Source: Clostridia bacterium
Lineage (GTDB): Bacteria > Bacillota > Clostridia > UBA1381 > UBA9506
Direction of reading: 5' to 3'
NCBI GenBank assembly: GCA_017935435.1
Contig: JAGBHP010000028.1
Location: 1 to 48,238 of the forward strand
Length of the DNA stretch: 48,238 bases
Under the pieces are notes generated by a model, which was given only the letters and a program-made list of their open reading frames with translations, had not been told where the DNA came from and searched no databases. Each line of letters begins with the position of its first letter. The stretch's first letter is position 1. A program made the position numbers and the translations under genes. Below are positions 8,849 to 17,495 of the stretch, piece by piece.

Positions 8849-8884
8849 AATTAATTTTAAAAATATTATCAGGTGGTGAATTGT

Positions 8885-10060
8885 ATGGCAGTAAAGAGTG
8901 TGGCAGTAAAGAGTGCGGCAAAAAGAGCAGATACTAAAAAAAGTCCTCCAAAAAAAGCCCGTCTTAAGAAAAAAACCTGCGATTTGGGTTTTTTAACAAC
9001 CGTTATAATTTTACTTGTACTCGGTCTTATGATGGTTTTCAGCGCAAGCTACCCCTCTGCCTACTACACTTTCGGAAGCGGCTACTATTTCATTAAAAGA
9101 CAGCTTATCTGGGCAATTTTTGGCGTCATAGCTATGGTAATTACATCAAATATAAGCTTTAGAAAATATAAACAGATTGCGCCTACTCTTTTTATAATAA
9201 GTCTTTTGCTTCTTGTGGTTGTACTTATCCCGGGAATCGGTAAAAACATAAAAGGTGCAAGGCGTTGGCTCGGTTTCGGTCCGCTTACAATTCAGCCCTC
9301 CGAAATAGCAAAAATCACTTTGATTTTGTTTTATGCCTACCTTTTGGAAAAGGACGGCGCAAATATTAAAAAATTCAAGGTTTTGGCAAAATATGCGCTT
9401 ATTGCGGCAATACCTATGGGTTTTATGCTCCTTCAGCCGCATTTCAGCGTTTGTATAATCACGGCAATACCGCTTGTTATAATGCTCCTTGTTGCAGGTG
9501 CAAGAGTTCGCTATTTTGCGCTTGCTGCCGCTCCCGTTGCGGCAATCGGAACGTTTATTGCGATAGCAGAGCCATATCGTTTAGCACGTCTTACAACATT
9601 TTTAAATCCGTTTGCTGACCGTTTAGGAGCAGGCTGGCAGATAATTCAGTCACTTTATGCAATCGGTTCGGGCGGAATTTTCGGTCTTGGTTTTGGTAAC
9701 TCAAGGCAAAAGTTTATGTACGTATCAGAGCCTCAAAATGACTTTATCTTCGCCATAATCTGCGAAGAGCTCGGCTTTATCGGTGCAATAGCAATCCTTG
9801 CCGTTTTCGCAGTTTTGTTCTGGCGTGGTATGAAGATTGCAGTATCCAGCCCCGATACGTTTTCATCACTTGCCGTTACGGGAATTATTTCGCTCGTTGC
9901 GTGTCAGGTGATATTAAACATCGCAGTTGTTACCTCATCTATTCCCACAACGGGTATTCCGCTTCCGTTTTTTAGCGCAGGCGGCTCGTCACTTATCTTT
10001 TTACTTGCGGCAATGGGAATAGTTTTAAACATTTCAAAATATGAAACGCAGAAAATTTGA
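8885..10060 (+). CDS. ftsW: Septal peptidoglycan polymerase FtsW (SEDS family)
   Basis: A 391-residue SEDS glycosyltransferase with about ten membrane spans after a strongly basic N-terminus (about 1-35). Family signatures include ARRWLGFGPLTIQPSEIAK, the periplasmic GFGNSRQKFMYVSEPQNDFIFA, and the C-terminal TTGIPLPFFSAGGSS. It would work with the class B PBP encoded upstream to build septal wall. The ATG at 8885 has AGGTGG eight bases ahead; the frame can be read from a GTG at 8873, but that codon is part of the ribosome site. FtsW is favoured over RodA because of its place in the division cluster. Confidence 0.94.
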   Translation: MAVKSVAVKSAAKRADTKKSPPKKARLKKKTCDLGFLTTVIILLVLGLMMVFSASYPSAYYTFGSGYYFIKRQLIWAIFGVIAMVITSNISFRKYKQIAPTLFIISLLLLVVVLIPGIGKNIKGARRWLGFGPLTIQPSEIAKITLILFYAYLLEKDGANIKKFKVLAKYALIAAIPMGFMLLQPHFSVCIITAIPLVIMLLVAGARVRYFALAAAPVAAIGTFIAIAEPYRLARLTTFLNPFADRLGAGWQIIQSLYAIGSGGIFGLGFGNSRQKFMYVSEPQNDFIFAIICEELGFIGAIAILAVFAVLFWRGMKIAVSSPDTFSSLAVTGIISLVACQVILNIAVVTSSIPTTGIPLPFFSAGGSSLIFLLAAMGIVLNISKYETQKI

Positions 10061-10077
10061 TGAAAGGAAGGCTCGCT

Positions 10078-11175
10078 ATGAAGGTCTTAATTTCAGGCGG
10101 CGGAACGGCAGGTCATATAAATCCCGCTCTTGCCATCGCTCAAAAGCTTCAAAATGAATATAATGCAGAAATTCTGTTTATCGGCACAGAAAAAGGCTTG
10201 GAAAACGAGCTTGTTCCAAAGGCAGGCTTTAAAATAGAATATATCGAGGTTTCAGGACTTATAAGAAAGCTTACTTTAAAAAATGTTACTGTTGTAAAAA
10301 AATATCTTGCTGCAATAAGTAAGTCCAAAAAAATTATAAAGGATTTTGCGCCCGATGTTTGCATCGGTACGGGCGGATATGTGTGCGCACCTGTTATGAG
10401 TGCGGCGCATAGTCTTAAAATCCCCACCCTCATTCACGAGCAAAACGTAATCCCGGGTGTAACAGTAAAGCTTGCGGCACGCTTTTGCGATGTGCTTGCA
10501 ATCAGCTTTTCAGACACCTTAAAACATATGAAGCCTGATGTGCGCAAAAAATGCGTGCTTACAGGAAATCCCATAAGGGAAAAAATGCTCTCTGTTTCAA
10601 AAGAAGATGCTCGCATTTCTCTTGGCTTAGATGAGCGTCCGCTCGTTGTAATTTTCGGTGGAAGCCTTGGTGCTGCCATTATCTCAAACACAACGGCTGA
10701 GCTTATTAATTCCTTTGATTTGTCAAAAATTCAGCTCATCTTTGGAACCGGCAAACGCTACTACGCAAGCGTGCTTGATAAAATATCGTCAAAGCCACTT
10801 GGTTACAGTATAAAGGTTGTTCCTTATATAAATAATATGGAAGAGGTTTTGCCTGCTGCCGACCTTTGTATTTCGCGCGCAGGCGCACTTACCGTTTCTG
10901 AGCTTACGGCTTTGGGTGTTCCGTCGGTTTTAATCCCGTCACCTAACGTTGCGCACAATCATCAGACTTTTAATGCACGTGCTCTTGAATCGGAGGGTGC
11001 ATCTAAAATGCTCCCCGAAAGTGAGCTTACAAAAGAAACTCTTTATGAAACAATTTTTAAAATTTTAGATGATAAAAACAATTTAAGCAAAATGTCTGAA
11101 AACTCAAAAAGAATAGGTATTTCAGACGGCACACAAAAAATCTGTGAACAAATACTATCGTTAATAAAGAAATAA
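10078..11175 (+). CDS. murG: UDP-GlcNAc:lipid I N-acetylglucosaminyltransferase
   Basis: A 365-residue GT-B glycosyltransferase converting lipid I to lipid II at the inner membrane face. N-terminal GGGTAGHINPALAIA is the glycine-rich loop. The C-terminal half has VIFGGSLGA and the UDP-GlcNAc-binding stretch ADLCISRAGALTVSELTALGVPSVLIPSP. The ATG at 10078 gives the standard MKVLISGGGTAGH start with AAAGGAAGG upstream; upstream in-frame codons overlap the end of ftsW. Order ftsW-murG is conserved. Confidence 0.97.
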   Translation: MKVLISGGGTAGHINPALAIAQKLQNEYNAEILFIGTEKGLENELVPKAGFKIEYIEVSGLIRKLTLKNVTVVKKYLAAISKSKKIIKDFAPDVCIGTGGYVCAPVMSAAHSLKIPTLIHEQNVIPGVTVKLAARFCDVLAISFSDTLKHMKPDVRKKCVLTGNPIREKMLSVSKEDARISLGLDERPLVVIFGGSLGAAIISNTTAELINSFDLSKIQLIFGTGKRYYASVLDKISSKPLGYSIKVVPYINNMEEVLPAADLCISRAGALTVSELTALGVPSVLIPSPNVAHNHQTFNARALESEGASKMLPESELTKETLYETIFKILDDKNNLSKMSENSKRIGISDGTQKICEQILSLIKK

Positions 11176-11270
11176 GCTTTGTAACAAGATTTTTTCTCCT
11201 GCATAATATGTATTGTAATTTTAAAAGCAAAAATGGCCTTTTTTGTAAGCTTTAGTGCAGGAGGTTTAGT

Positions 11271-12524
11271 ATGAGCAGTATGATAATTTCGGGCGGCAGG
11301 CGTCTTTCGGGAAGCGTTTGTGTGCACGGCGCAAAAAACGCAGTTTTGCCGATTTTAGCCGCCACCCTGCTTACAAAAAATATAAGCGTGATAAAAAATT
11401 GCCCCAACCTTTCTGATGTAAGGCACACTATTGAAATTTTAGAATTTTTAGGTGCTAAGGTCAGCCGCAAGGGCGACACTCTTACGATAGATACCCAAAA
11501 TGCCGACGGCACGCATATCCCCGATTCACTTATGCTGAAAATGCGTTCTTCCGTAATTTTTATGGGCGCAATACTTGCGCGAAACGGATGCGCAAAAATT
11601 TCAGCCCCCGGCGGATGTGAGCTTGGCCCAAGGCCTATTGATTTACATATTAAAGCTTTAAAAGAGCTTGGCGCAAGCATAAAGGAAAAACACGGATATA
11701 TTATGTGCAGCGCAAAAAAGCTTACGGGAAATACAATTTACTTAAAATTTCCAAGCGTTGGTGCTACTGAAAATGTAATGCTTGCTGCAAGTTTAGCAAG
11801 TGGCGAAACCATAATTTCAAATGCCGCAAAAGAGCCTGAAATATGCGATTTAGCTGAGTTTTTAAATGCTATGGGAGCGAATGTTTCAGGTGCAGGGTCA
11901 TCTGAAATACGCATCATCGGAAAAAATGAGCTTTCGGGCAGCACGCACAGCGTTCTCCCCGACAGAATAGTTGCCGCAACCTATCTTTGCTGCGCTGCAA
12001 GCACGGGAAGCGAAATTTTAGTAAACGGCATTATCCCCGAACAGATTTCTTCAGCGGTTTCTATCTTGCGTGATATGGGATGCGATATAAAAGCCGAAAA
12101 AAACTCTGTCTATATCAGTGCGCCAAAGGTACTTATTGCGCCTGAAGAAATTAAAACTATGCCCTACCCCGGCTTTCCTACCGATGTTCAATCACAGTTT
12201 TTATCGGTTCTTGCCAAAGCCAAAGGCACATCAATTATAACTGAAAATATCTTTGAAAGCCGTTTCCGTCACACCGAAGAACTCAACAAAATGGGCGCAA
12301 ACATTACACTGGCAGGCAGAAGTGCCATAGTTAAAGGTGTTCCTGCGCTTTGGGGCGCAAAAGTTTCAGCACACGACCTAAGAGGTGCTGCGTCCCTCAT
12401 TATAGCAGCACTGTCGGCAGAGGGCGAAACCGAAATTAAAAATATCGACTACTTAGACCGTGGCTACGAGGATTTTATGGAAAATCTAAATAACCTAGGG
12501 GCTTGCATAAAAAGAATTTACTGA
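11271..12524 (+). CDS. murA: UDP-N-acetylglucosamine 1-carboxyvinyltransferase
   Basis: A 417-residue EPSP-synthase-fold enzyme that transfers enolpyruvate to UDP-GlcNAc, the first committed step of peptidoglycan precursor synthesis. GAKNAVLPILAATLL is the N-terminal substrate loop, and APGGCELGPRPIDLH contains the catalytic cysteine (about residue 116), so the active site is the fosfomycin-sensitive Cys type. RGAASLIIAAL lies near the C-terminus. Its place between murG and ftsQ, where many Clostridia have murB or murA, makes it the only early-pathway enzyme in this cluster. Preceded by a 95-base gap with the ribosome site GCAGGAGG. Confidence 0.96.
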   Translation: MSSMIISGGRRLSGSVCVHGAKNAVLPILAATLLTKNISVIKNCPNLSDVRHTIEILEFLGAKVSRKGDTLTIDTQNADGTHIPDSLMLKMRSSVIFMGAILARNGCAKISAPGGCELGPRPIDLHIKALKELGASIKEKHGYIMCSAKKLTGNTIYLKFPSVGATENVMLAASLASGETIISNAAKEPEICDLAEFLNAMGANVSGAGSSEIRIIGKNELSGSTHSVLPDRIVAATYLCCAASTGSEILVNGIIPEQISSAVSILRDMGCDIKAEKNSVYISAPKVLIAPEEIKTMPYPGFPTDVQSQFLSVLAKAKGTSIITENIFESRFRHTEELNKMGANITLAGRSAIVKGVPALWGAKVSAHDLRGAASLIIAALSAEGETEIKNIDYLDRGYEDFMENLNNLGACIKRIY

Positions 12525-12546
12525 TTAACCGAAAGGCAGAATACCA

Positions 12547-13371
12547 ATGAAGAAAAACAAACGCAGAAAGAAAAGGTCAAAAAAACTCGTAAAATTTTTT
12601 GTGATTTTAATATTGCTTTTTTCAGGCATTATATCTTTCTGCCTTTTTACGCCCTTTTTTAATCTCACAGAGGTTATAGTAACAGGTGCAGAGCAGATAA
12701 GCGAGGAACAAATCATCGCCACATCAAACCTTATTTACGGCGAAAACATCTTTAAAATTAATAAAACCGAGATTGCAAAATCAATAAAAGGCTTTCCCGA
12801 GATAGAAAGCGTAAAAATCTCACGCAAGCCTTTTTCAAAAATTCAAATTTCTGTAACCGAAACATATCCGCATTACATATTTAAAAGCACAGACGGTTAC
12901 GTGGTTACAAACGAAAATGCAAAGGTTATGCGCATTTTAGAAAGTACCGAAGGTGTAGAACTTCCGCTTATTTTAGGAATTGAAGCAGAAAATGCAAAAA
13001 TTTCTGAAAAAATGTCTGTACAAGACACCATAAAGTTTGATATAATAGTAGAAAACCTTAATTTACTTATGGAAAAGGGTATAATAAATGAGCTTTCTGC
13101 AATCGACTTTACCGACCTTTCAAGCACGGAGGGGTATTTAAAAGGCGGCGCAAAGGTAATTTTCGGAAAGCTTACAGATTTAGACTACAAGCTTTCGGTG
13201 CTTCTTGCGGTTCTGCCGCAGATTGATGCTTCCCCCGGGGCATATATTGACCTTACAACACCGTCAAATGCCTTTTACGGCAGAGAAGAGGAAACTGCGC
13301 AGGCTGAATCTACCGAAACAGAAGATTCTCAGGGCGAAACGTCTGAAGAAACGCAAAATAGCGACGCATAA
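12547..13371 (+). CDS. ftsQ: Cell division protein FtsQ/DivIB
   Basis: A 274-residue bitopic membrane protein. A very basic cytoplasmic tail (1-15) precedes one span (about 17-40) and a POTRA domain (FNLTEVIVTGAEQISEEQI... through about residue 110), then a beta domain and an acidic, low-complexity tail (about 248-274, rich in E, T, S). DivIB/FtsQ stabilises the FtsL-DivIC complex at the septum. Low sequence conservation is normal; topology and position support the call. Confidence 0.87.
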   Translation: MKKNKRRKKRSKKLVKFFVILILLFSGIISFCLFTPFFNLTEVIVTGAEQISEEQIIATSNLIYGENIFKINKTEIAKSIKGFPEIESVKISRKPFSKIQISVTETYPHYIFKSTDGYVVTNENAKVMRILESTEGVELPLILGIEAENAKISEKMSVQDTIKFDIIVENLNLLMEKGIINELSAIDFTDLSSTEGYLKGGAKVIFGKLTDLDYKLSVLLAVLPQIDASPGAYIDLTTPSNAFYGREEETAQAESTETEDSQGETSEETQNSDA

Positions 13372-13422
13372 ATAGCGCTACTAAAGTAACTTTTCCTTTT
13401 TAGGAGGATTGATTTTAAACCA

Positions 13423-14175
13423 ATGAAAAAACTTCGAGCACAGCTTGCACTTGGGTTTGTGTTTTTGCTCCTTGCTTTTTTAATTACAATACAGTTTCGC
13501 ACTGTAACGCAAAACAGTAAAACACAGCAGCAAACAAACCTTCGTGTTGATGAGCTTATGACTGACCTTAAAAAAGAACGAGAAAAAAACGAGGTGCTTC
13601 AAAAGCAGCTTTCAGCATATGAAAACGATATTGCGCAGTATCGTGAGGATATGGAGCAATCAAGCGGATATTCAAAATTTTTATCCGAGCAGTTAAAGCG
13701 TGCAGAAATTTCTGCCGGAATGTCTGAGCTTGTTGGTCCCGGCGTTATCGTTTCACTTTCTGATGTAAACAAAAGGAAGGCGGCTGAATTTCAAAACTCA
13801 GCCTCAACGCTTATACACGACGAGGACATCCGCAGAATTGTAAACGAACTTTGGTCTGCAGGGGCAGAAGCCATTTCAATTAACGGAAGCCGAATAATTA
13901 CGACAACTTCTATTCGCTGCGTTGGCCCGACTGTGCTTATAAACGATAAAAAAATGGCACCGCCATACGTAATTTCTGCAATAGGAAATGCCGAGCAGTT
14001 AGAAGCAGCACTCAATTTAAACGGCGGTGTAATTGACACTTTAAGAGTGTGGGAATTTGAAATTTCAATCAGCAAGTCTGAAAAAATTACACTTCCCAAA
14101 TATGACGGGGTTATCAGTCACAAATATGCACAGCCCGTGACAATCACCGATGAAAAAGGAGGTAACAAACAATGA
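13423..14175 (+). CDS. DUF881 family division-cluster protein
   Basis: A 250-residue membrane-anchored protein: one N-terminal span (about 7-24), a coiled coil (about 43-80), then the DUF881 domain with VGPGVIVSLSDV, ELWSAGAEAISINGSRI and a C-terminal LNGGVIDTLRVWEFEISISKSE. DUF881 proteins are common next to small basic protein and ftsZ in Clostridia and Actinobacteria; molecular function is not established. The stop overlaps the next start by four bases (ATGA), showing translational coupling. An AGGAGG is rather far (about 15 bases) from the ATG. Confidence 0.87.
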   Translation: MKKLRAQLALGFVFLLLAFLITIQFRTVTQNSKTQQQTNLRVDELMTDLKKEREKNEVLQKQLSAYENDIAQYREDMEQSSGYSKFLSEQLKRAEISAGMSELVGPGVIVSLSDVNKRKAAEFQNSASTLIHDEDIRRIVNELWSAGAEAISINGSRIITTTSIRCVGPTVLINDKKMAPPYVISAIGNAEQLEAALNLNGGVIDTLRVWEFEISISKSEKITLPKYDGVISHKYAQPVTITDEKGGNKQ

Positions 14176-14540
14176 TACTTGCTTTTTCAATCCTTTTCGG
14201 TATAGTTTTGGGTCTTGTTTTGCCCGTAAGCGTGCCAAGCGGATATTCACAATACGTCGCTATTATAATACTTGCATCCCTTGACTCGGTATTCGGTGCA
14301 ATGTCTGCGTGGTTTAACAAAAATTTTGACATAAAAATCTTCTTTTCGGGATTTTTTGGTAACACAATAATTGCAGTTATCCTTACTTTTATCGGAAAAA
14401 AACTTGATGTTGACCTTTATTTGGTCGCTCTCATAGTATTCGGTACGAGATTATTCACAAATTTTTCATCAATTAGACGTCTTCTTTTGTTGAAATTGCA
14501 AGAAAAGACAAAAAAACTTAAAAAAAATCCTTGTAATTGA
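14172..14540 (+). CDS. sbp: Small basic protein (Sbp, DUF1290)
   Basis: A 122-residue, mostly hydrophobic protein with three or four spans and a basic C-terminal tail (KLQEKTKKLKKNP). The motifs PVSVPSGYSQYVAIIILASLDSVFGAMSAW and FGTRLFTNFSSIRR are typical of the DUF1290 family first noted as sbp next to ftsA/ftsZ of Bacillus. Function is unknown. It is coupled to the DUF881 gene through an ATGA overlap and is the last gene before a separate ftsZ promoter. Confidence 0.88.
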   Translation: MILAFSILFGIVLGLVLPVSVPSGYSQYVAIIILASLDSVFGAMSAWFNKNFDIKIFFSGFFGNTIIAVILTFIGKKLDVDLYLVALIVFGTRLFTNFSSIRRLLLLKLQEKTKKLKKNPCN

Positions 14541-14549
14541 AAATTTACA

Positions 14550-14690
14550 CTTGTGTAATCACTTTGTAATATGTTATAATGTATTATGAAGGTGCGTTAG
14601 TACCGAATAGTACATTTCAATGTTCTCCAAAGTATAGAAATCTATGATTTCGTTATACTTTGTGAGGTTATTATAATATATTATAATAAC
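14550..14690 (+). promoter_or_regulatory. ftsZ promoter region with a 24-base perfect palindrome
   Basis: TTGTGT (14550-14555) and TATAAT (14574-14579) are 18 bases apart, giving ftsZ its own transcript and a leader of about 175 bases. The leader holds an imperfect hairpin around 14631-14662 (AAAGTAT/ATACTTT) and an exact palindrome at 14667-14690 made of GTTATTATAATA and its complement. The palindrome could be an operator or an RNA stem near the ribosome site (GAGGAGG, about 14749). Confidence 0.55.
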
Positions 14691-14762
14691 ATATACTTAG
14701 TAAAATAATATACCTTAAAAAAATAAAATCATTTCAGATAAACCAAAGAGGAGGAAAAATAA

Positions 14763-15860
14763 GTGTTTGAATTAAATCAGGACGGCTCAAAGCTCGCCAA
14801 AATTAAAGTTGTGGGTGTAGGCGGCGGCGGAAATAATGCCGTTAACAGAATGATTGACTATGGACTTCGCGGTGTTGATTTTATCTCTATAAATACAGAC
14901 AGTCAGGCTTTAATATCATCAAATGCCGCACAGAAAATTCAGATTGGTGAAAAGCTCACCAAAGGTCTTGGTGCAGGTGCAAATCCTGAAATCGGTCAGA
15001 AAGCGGCTGAAGAAAGCCGTGACGAAATCGCGCAAGCTCTCGCTGGTTGCGACATGGTATTCGTAACAGGCGGTATGGGCGGCGGAACAGGTACAGGTGC
15101 TGCTCCCGTTGTTGCATCAATTGCAAAGGAAATGGGTATCTTAACTGTTGGTATCGTAACAAAGCCTTTTGCTTTTGAAGGCAGACAAAGAATGATAAGA
15201 GCTGAAGAAGGTATCGCACGTTTAAAAGACGCAGTTGATTCTTTAGTTACAATTCCAAATGATAGACTACTTCAGGTTTCAAACCAGCACACAACATTTT
15301 TAGATGCTTTTAAAATGGCTGATGACGTTTTAAGACAGGGTGTACAGGGTATCTCTGACTTAGTATCAGGCGAAGGCTACATAAACCTTGACTTTGCTGA
15401 CGTTGTTGCTGTTATGAAAAATACAGGTATCGCTCACATGGGCGTTGGTCGTGCAACAGGCGAAAAACGTGCAGAAGATGCAGTTCGTATGGCTATCCAG
15501 AGTCCGCTTTTGGAAACTTCTATCGACGGCGCAAGAGGTGTTTTAATTAACATCACAGGCGGCATGGATTTAGGACTCTTTGAAATTAATAACGCATCTC
15601 AGCTCGTTATGGAGGCTGCTGACCCGAATGCAAACATCATCTTCGGTGCAGCTCTTAACCCCGACTTAAACGACGAAATCGTTATAACTGTTATTGCAAC
15701 AGGTTTTGAAGGCGGCGCACCTAAAGGCGCAGGTATTTTCTCATCTCCCGCTTTTAAATCAGAGCCTGCTACATCTTCATGGAGCTCAAATAACTCATCA
15801 AACAACGATAAAGAAATCGATATCCCTCTCTTTATCAAAAAAATGACTTACGATAAGTAA
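14763..15860 (+). CDS. ftsZ: Cell division GTPase FtsZ
   Basis: A 365-residue tubulin homologue that polymerises into the Z ring. [15 protein letters not shown] starts the nucleotide-binding domain, the tubulin signature [16 protein letters not shown] is near residue 100, and the synergy-loop motif NLDFADV is near 209. The C-terminus is a short linker and the conserved tail [10 protein letters not shown], the docking peptide for membrane tethers. The start is GTG with GAGGAGG upstream. ftsA does not precede it, so the membrane tether (FtsA or SepF) must be encoded elsewhere. Followed by a strong terminator. Confidence 0.98.
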   Translation: MFELNQDGSKLAKIKVVGVGGGGNNAVNRMIDYGLRGVDFISINTDSQALISSNAAQKIQIGEKLTKGLGAGANPEIGQKAAEESRDEIAQALAGCDMVFVTGGMGGGTGTGAAPVVASIAKEMGILTVGIVTKPFAFEGRQRMIRAEEGIARLKDAVDSLVTIPNDRLLQVSNQHTTFLDAFKMADDVLRQGVQGISDLVSGEGYINLDFADVVAVMKNTGIAHMGVGRATGEKRAEDAVRMAIQSPLLETSIDGARGVLINITGGMDLGLFEINNASQLVMEAADPNANIIFGAALNPDLNDEIVITVIATGFEGGAPKGAGIFSSPAFKSEPATSSWSSNNSSNNDKEIDIPLFIKKMTYDK

Positions 15861-15882
15861 TTACTTAAATATGCATAAAAAA

Positions 15883-15927
15883 GAGTGCGTTTAAAAAGTT
15901 CAGTTCGACTTTTTAAACGCACTCCTT
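15883..15927 (+). terminator. Intrinsic terminator of ftsZ
   Basis: A perfect 17-bp stem (15883-15899 with 15908-15924, GAGTGCG... / ...CGCACTC) encloses an 8-base loop and is followed by CTTTCTT. It ends the division cluster. Confidence 0.85.
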
Positions 15928-15955
15928 TCTTAGGGGATAGTAAAAAAGCTTTGGA

Positions 15956-16035
15956 ATTGACAAACTGAGCCAAAGCTTCAGCTTTGGGGTACCCGAAGTC
16001 GTACGATGGTACGACGAGAGGCGAAGTTTGTTAAT
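15956..16035. repeat. Three-way-junction palindromic element
   Basis: An outer 11-bp stem (15956-15966 with 16025-16035, one G-U pair) encloses two perfect hairpins: CCAAAGC-TTCA-GCTTTGG (15970-15987) and GTCGTAC-GATG-GTACGAC (15999-16016). There is no coding potential. It looks like a REP/MITE-type intergenic element or a small structured RNA. Together with the terminator on its left it fills the gap between ftsZ and the nuclease gene. Confidence 0.55.
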
Positions 16036-16056
16036 AGCAAGAAAAGATTTATTTTT

Positions 16057-16086
16057 AAGAAAAATCGAAAATATTCGATTTTTCTT
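16057..16086. terminator. Hairpin between ftsZ and the HNH gene
   Basis: A 13-bp perfect stem (16057-16069 with 16074-16086) has a 4-base loop. The arms carry A and T runs, so it could end transcription in either direction. It lies about 95 bases past the stop of the minus-strand HNH gene. Confidence 0.5.
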
Positions 16087-16180
16087 CATTGTTTTTTTAT
16101 GCTTTATAACAACCAATATTATTATTTCTCCATGGATTGTTTTCTTTTCTTGCGTTCCAGAGTTTTTTAGCATCCCCTTT

Positions 16181-17290
16181 TTATTTATTTGATTTTCTTC
16201 TATTATGCTCTTTGCAAAGCATCTGCCCGTTTTCAATAACAGTTTTACCGCCCTCACACCATGGTGTTATGTGGTCTGCTTCCATTTCACTAAGTTCCCA
16301 TTTTATTTTTTCACGTTTTTCACGTTTGCAGTGCGGACAAATACCTTGTTGTTTTTTATACATTCTTCGCTTTTCGTTGTCTGTAAAGCTGCGCAGATTC
16401 AAATATTTTTCATTGCGTGTTAAAATATACTCATAAATGCCTTTATGATTTTGCACCTCATCGTCTTGCAAAAGCAGGACAATTTCCTCCTCCACTCTTT
16501 TTGGGTCAAGTGGGATTTCGCTGTATTTATTATAAAGCAATCCCCATTCTACGCCCGACATTTCCTTGCGGTACTTTGTAAATATGGTTTTGACCCATGC
16601 AATAACTGCCTGAAAGTAAAGCCACAAAGGAGATGCGTTTGTATCTTTTTGGCGAATAGCCATATATTCCTCAATAGAAATGTCAATAATAGAAGAATGC
16701 CATCTGATAACTGTTTCTAAATAATCCTGACGAATAGGCGAGCCTTTCATATATTTACTTGCCAAGCTATAAGCAGGACAATTACTTTTACTGAAATATC
16801 TTTTTGCATCTGTAAGCCACGGACCTGTATATACAGCATTTCTCAGTTCTTGCTCTGTAAGTCTTTCACCGCCGATATTTATAATTTTAAACCAATCAAG
16901 CTTTTCAAGGTCATTACCCTTGCATACATACACCATAAGCTCGTAGTTTAGGATTTGCTCTTTTTCTGTTTCGGTCAAATTATGAAAAAATCTGTTATTT
17001 ACAGAAAAATCTCCGTTTACATACTGACAAATGCTCATCGTTCTTTGTTGTCCATCTAAAAGTTCCAAATCTCCGTAGTCTGTTGTCGCCCAGTACATAG
17101 TATTTAGCGGAAAATTCTTTAAAATTGATTTGATTACTGCCTCTCGTTGCTTTCCTGTATATACAAATTCACGCTGAAACGCAGGGCGGATATTGAGCAT
17201 ACCGCCGTAACCAATAACGCCGTTTTCCTCGTTATCCTTATAATCTTTAACCAAGTCTTGCACCTGAATTTTTACAAGATTTATTTCCAT
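16181..17290 (-). CDS. DUF262-HNH endonuclease (GmrSD-like, probable defence protein)
   Basis: A 369-residue protein with two recognisable parts. The N-terminal DUF262 (ParB-like/GmrS-type) domain shows RPAFQREFVYTGKQREAVIKSIL and the nucleotide-associated motif LLDGQQRTMSI (about 76-86). The C-terminal HNH module (about 318-369) has CPHC, EADHITPWCEGGKTVIENGQ and LCKEHNRRK, with zinc and metal ligands intact. DUF262 with an HNH or DUF1524 nuclease is the layout of modification-dependent (type IV) restriction enzymes such as GmrSD; this version is short. It sits alone between housekeeping genes, divergent from an XRE regulator, consistent with a small defence insertion. Target specificity cannot be read from sequence. 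Confidence 0.83.
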   Translation of the reverse strand: MEINLVKIQVQDLVKDYKDNEENGVIGYGGMLNIRPAFQREFVYTGKQREAVIKSILKNFPLNTMYWATTDYGDLELLDGQQRTMSICQYVNGDFSVNNRFFHNLTETEKEQILNYELMVYVCKGNDLEKLDWFKIINIGGERLTEQELRNAVYTGPWLTDAKRYFSKSNCPAYSLASKYMKGSPIRQDYLETVIRWHSSIIDISIEEYMAIRQKDTNASPLWLYFQAVIAWVKTIFTKYRKEMSGVEWGLLYNKYSEIPLDPKRVEEEIVLLLQDDEVQNHKGIYEYILTRNEKYLNLRSFTDNEKRRMYKKQQGICPHCKREKREKIKWELSEMEADHITPWCEGGKTVIENGQMLCKEHNRRKSNK

Positions 17291-17414
17291 TTTCTTACCT
17301 CTTCTTTATAAGTATTCTAAAATATGGACATTTTCCGTTAATTGATAAGTCTTTTCTCCCACCACTCACATTCTTTCGCATACATAAAATTTGTAATCTA
17401 AATACAGTTTAACA

Positions 17415-17474
17415 TAACGGTAAAGTAAATGCAATATTTAGGGTACAAAAAAATTAAAAATAGCGGTAAAATAA
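17415..17474. promoter_or_regulatory. Candidate operator repeats between HNH and XRE genes
   Basis: Two 14-base direct repeats, TAACGGTAAAGTAA (17415-17428) and TAGCGGTAAAATAA (17461-17474), agree at 12 positions. An inverted partial copy (TTAACGG on the minus strand) is near 17335-17341. They lie in the divergent gap just upstream of the XRE gene and are reasonable binding sites for its product. Binding is inferred only. Confidence 0.4.
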
Positions 17475-17495
17475 TTACAGAAGGGAGGTAGAGAT

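Noticed and set aside
15913-16257. Minus-strand ORF of 114 codons downstream of the HNH gene
   Set aside because: It overlaps the HNH coding region, the terminator hairpin and the three-way-junction element, and has no recognisable domain.
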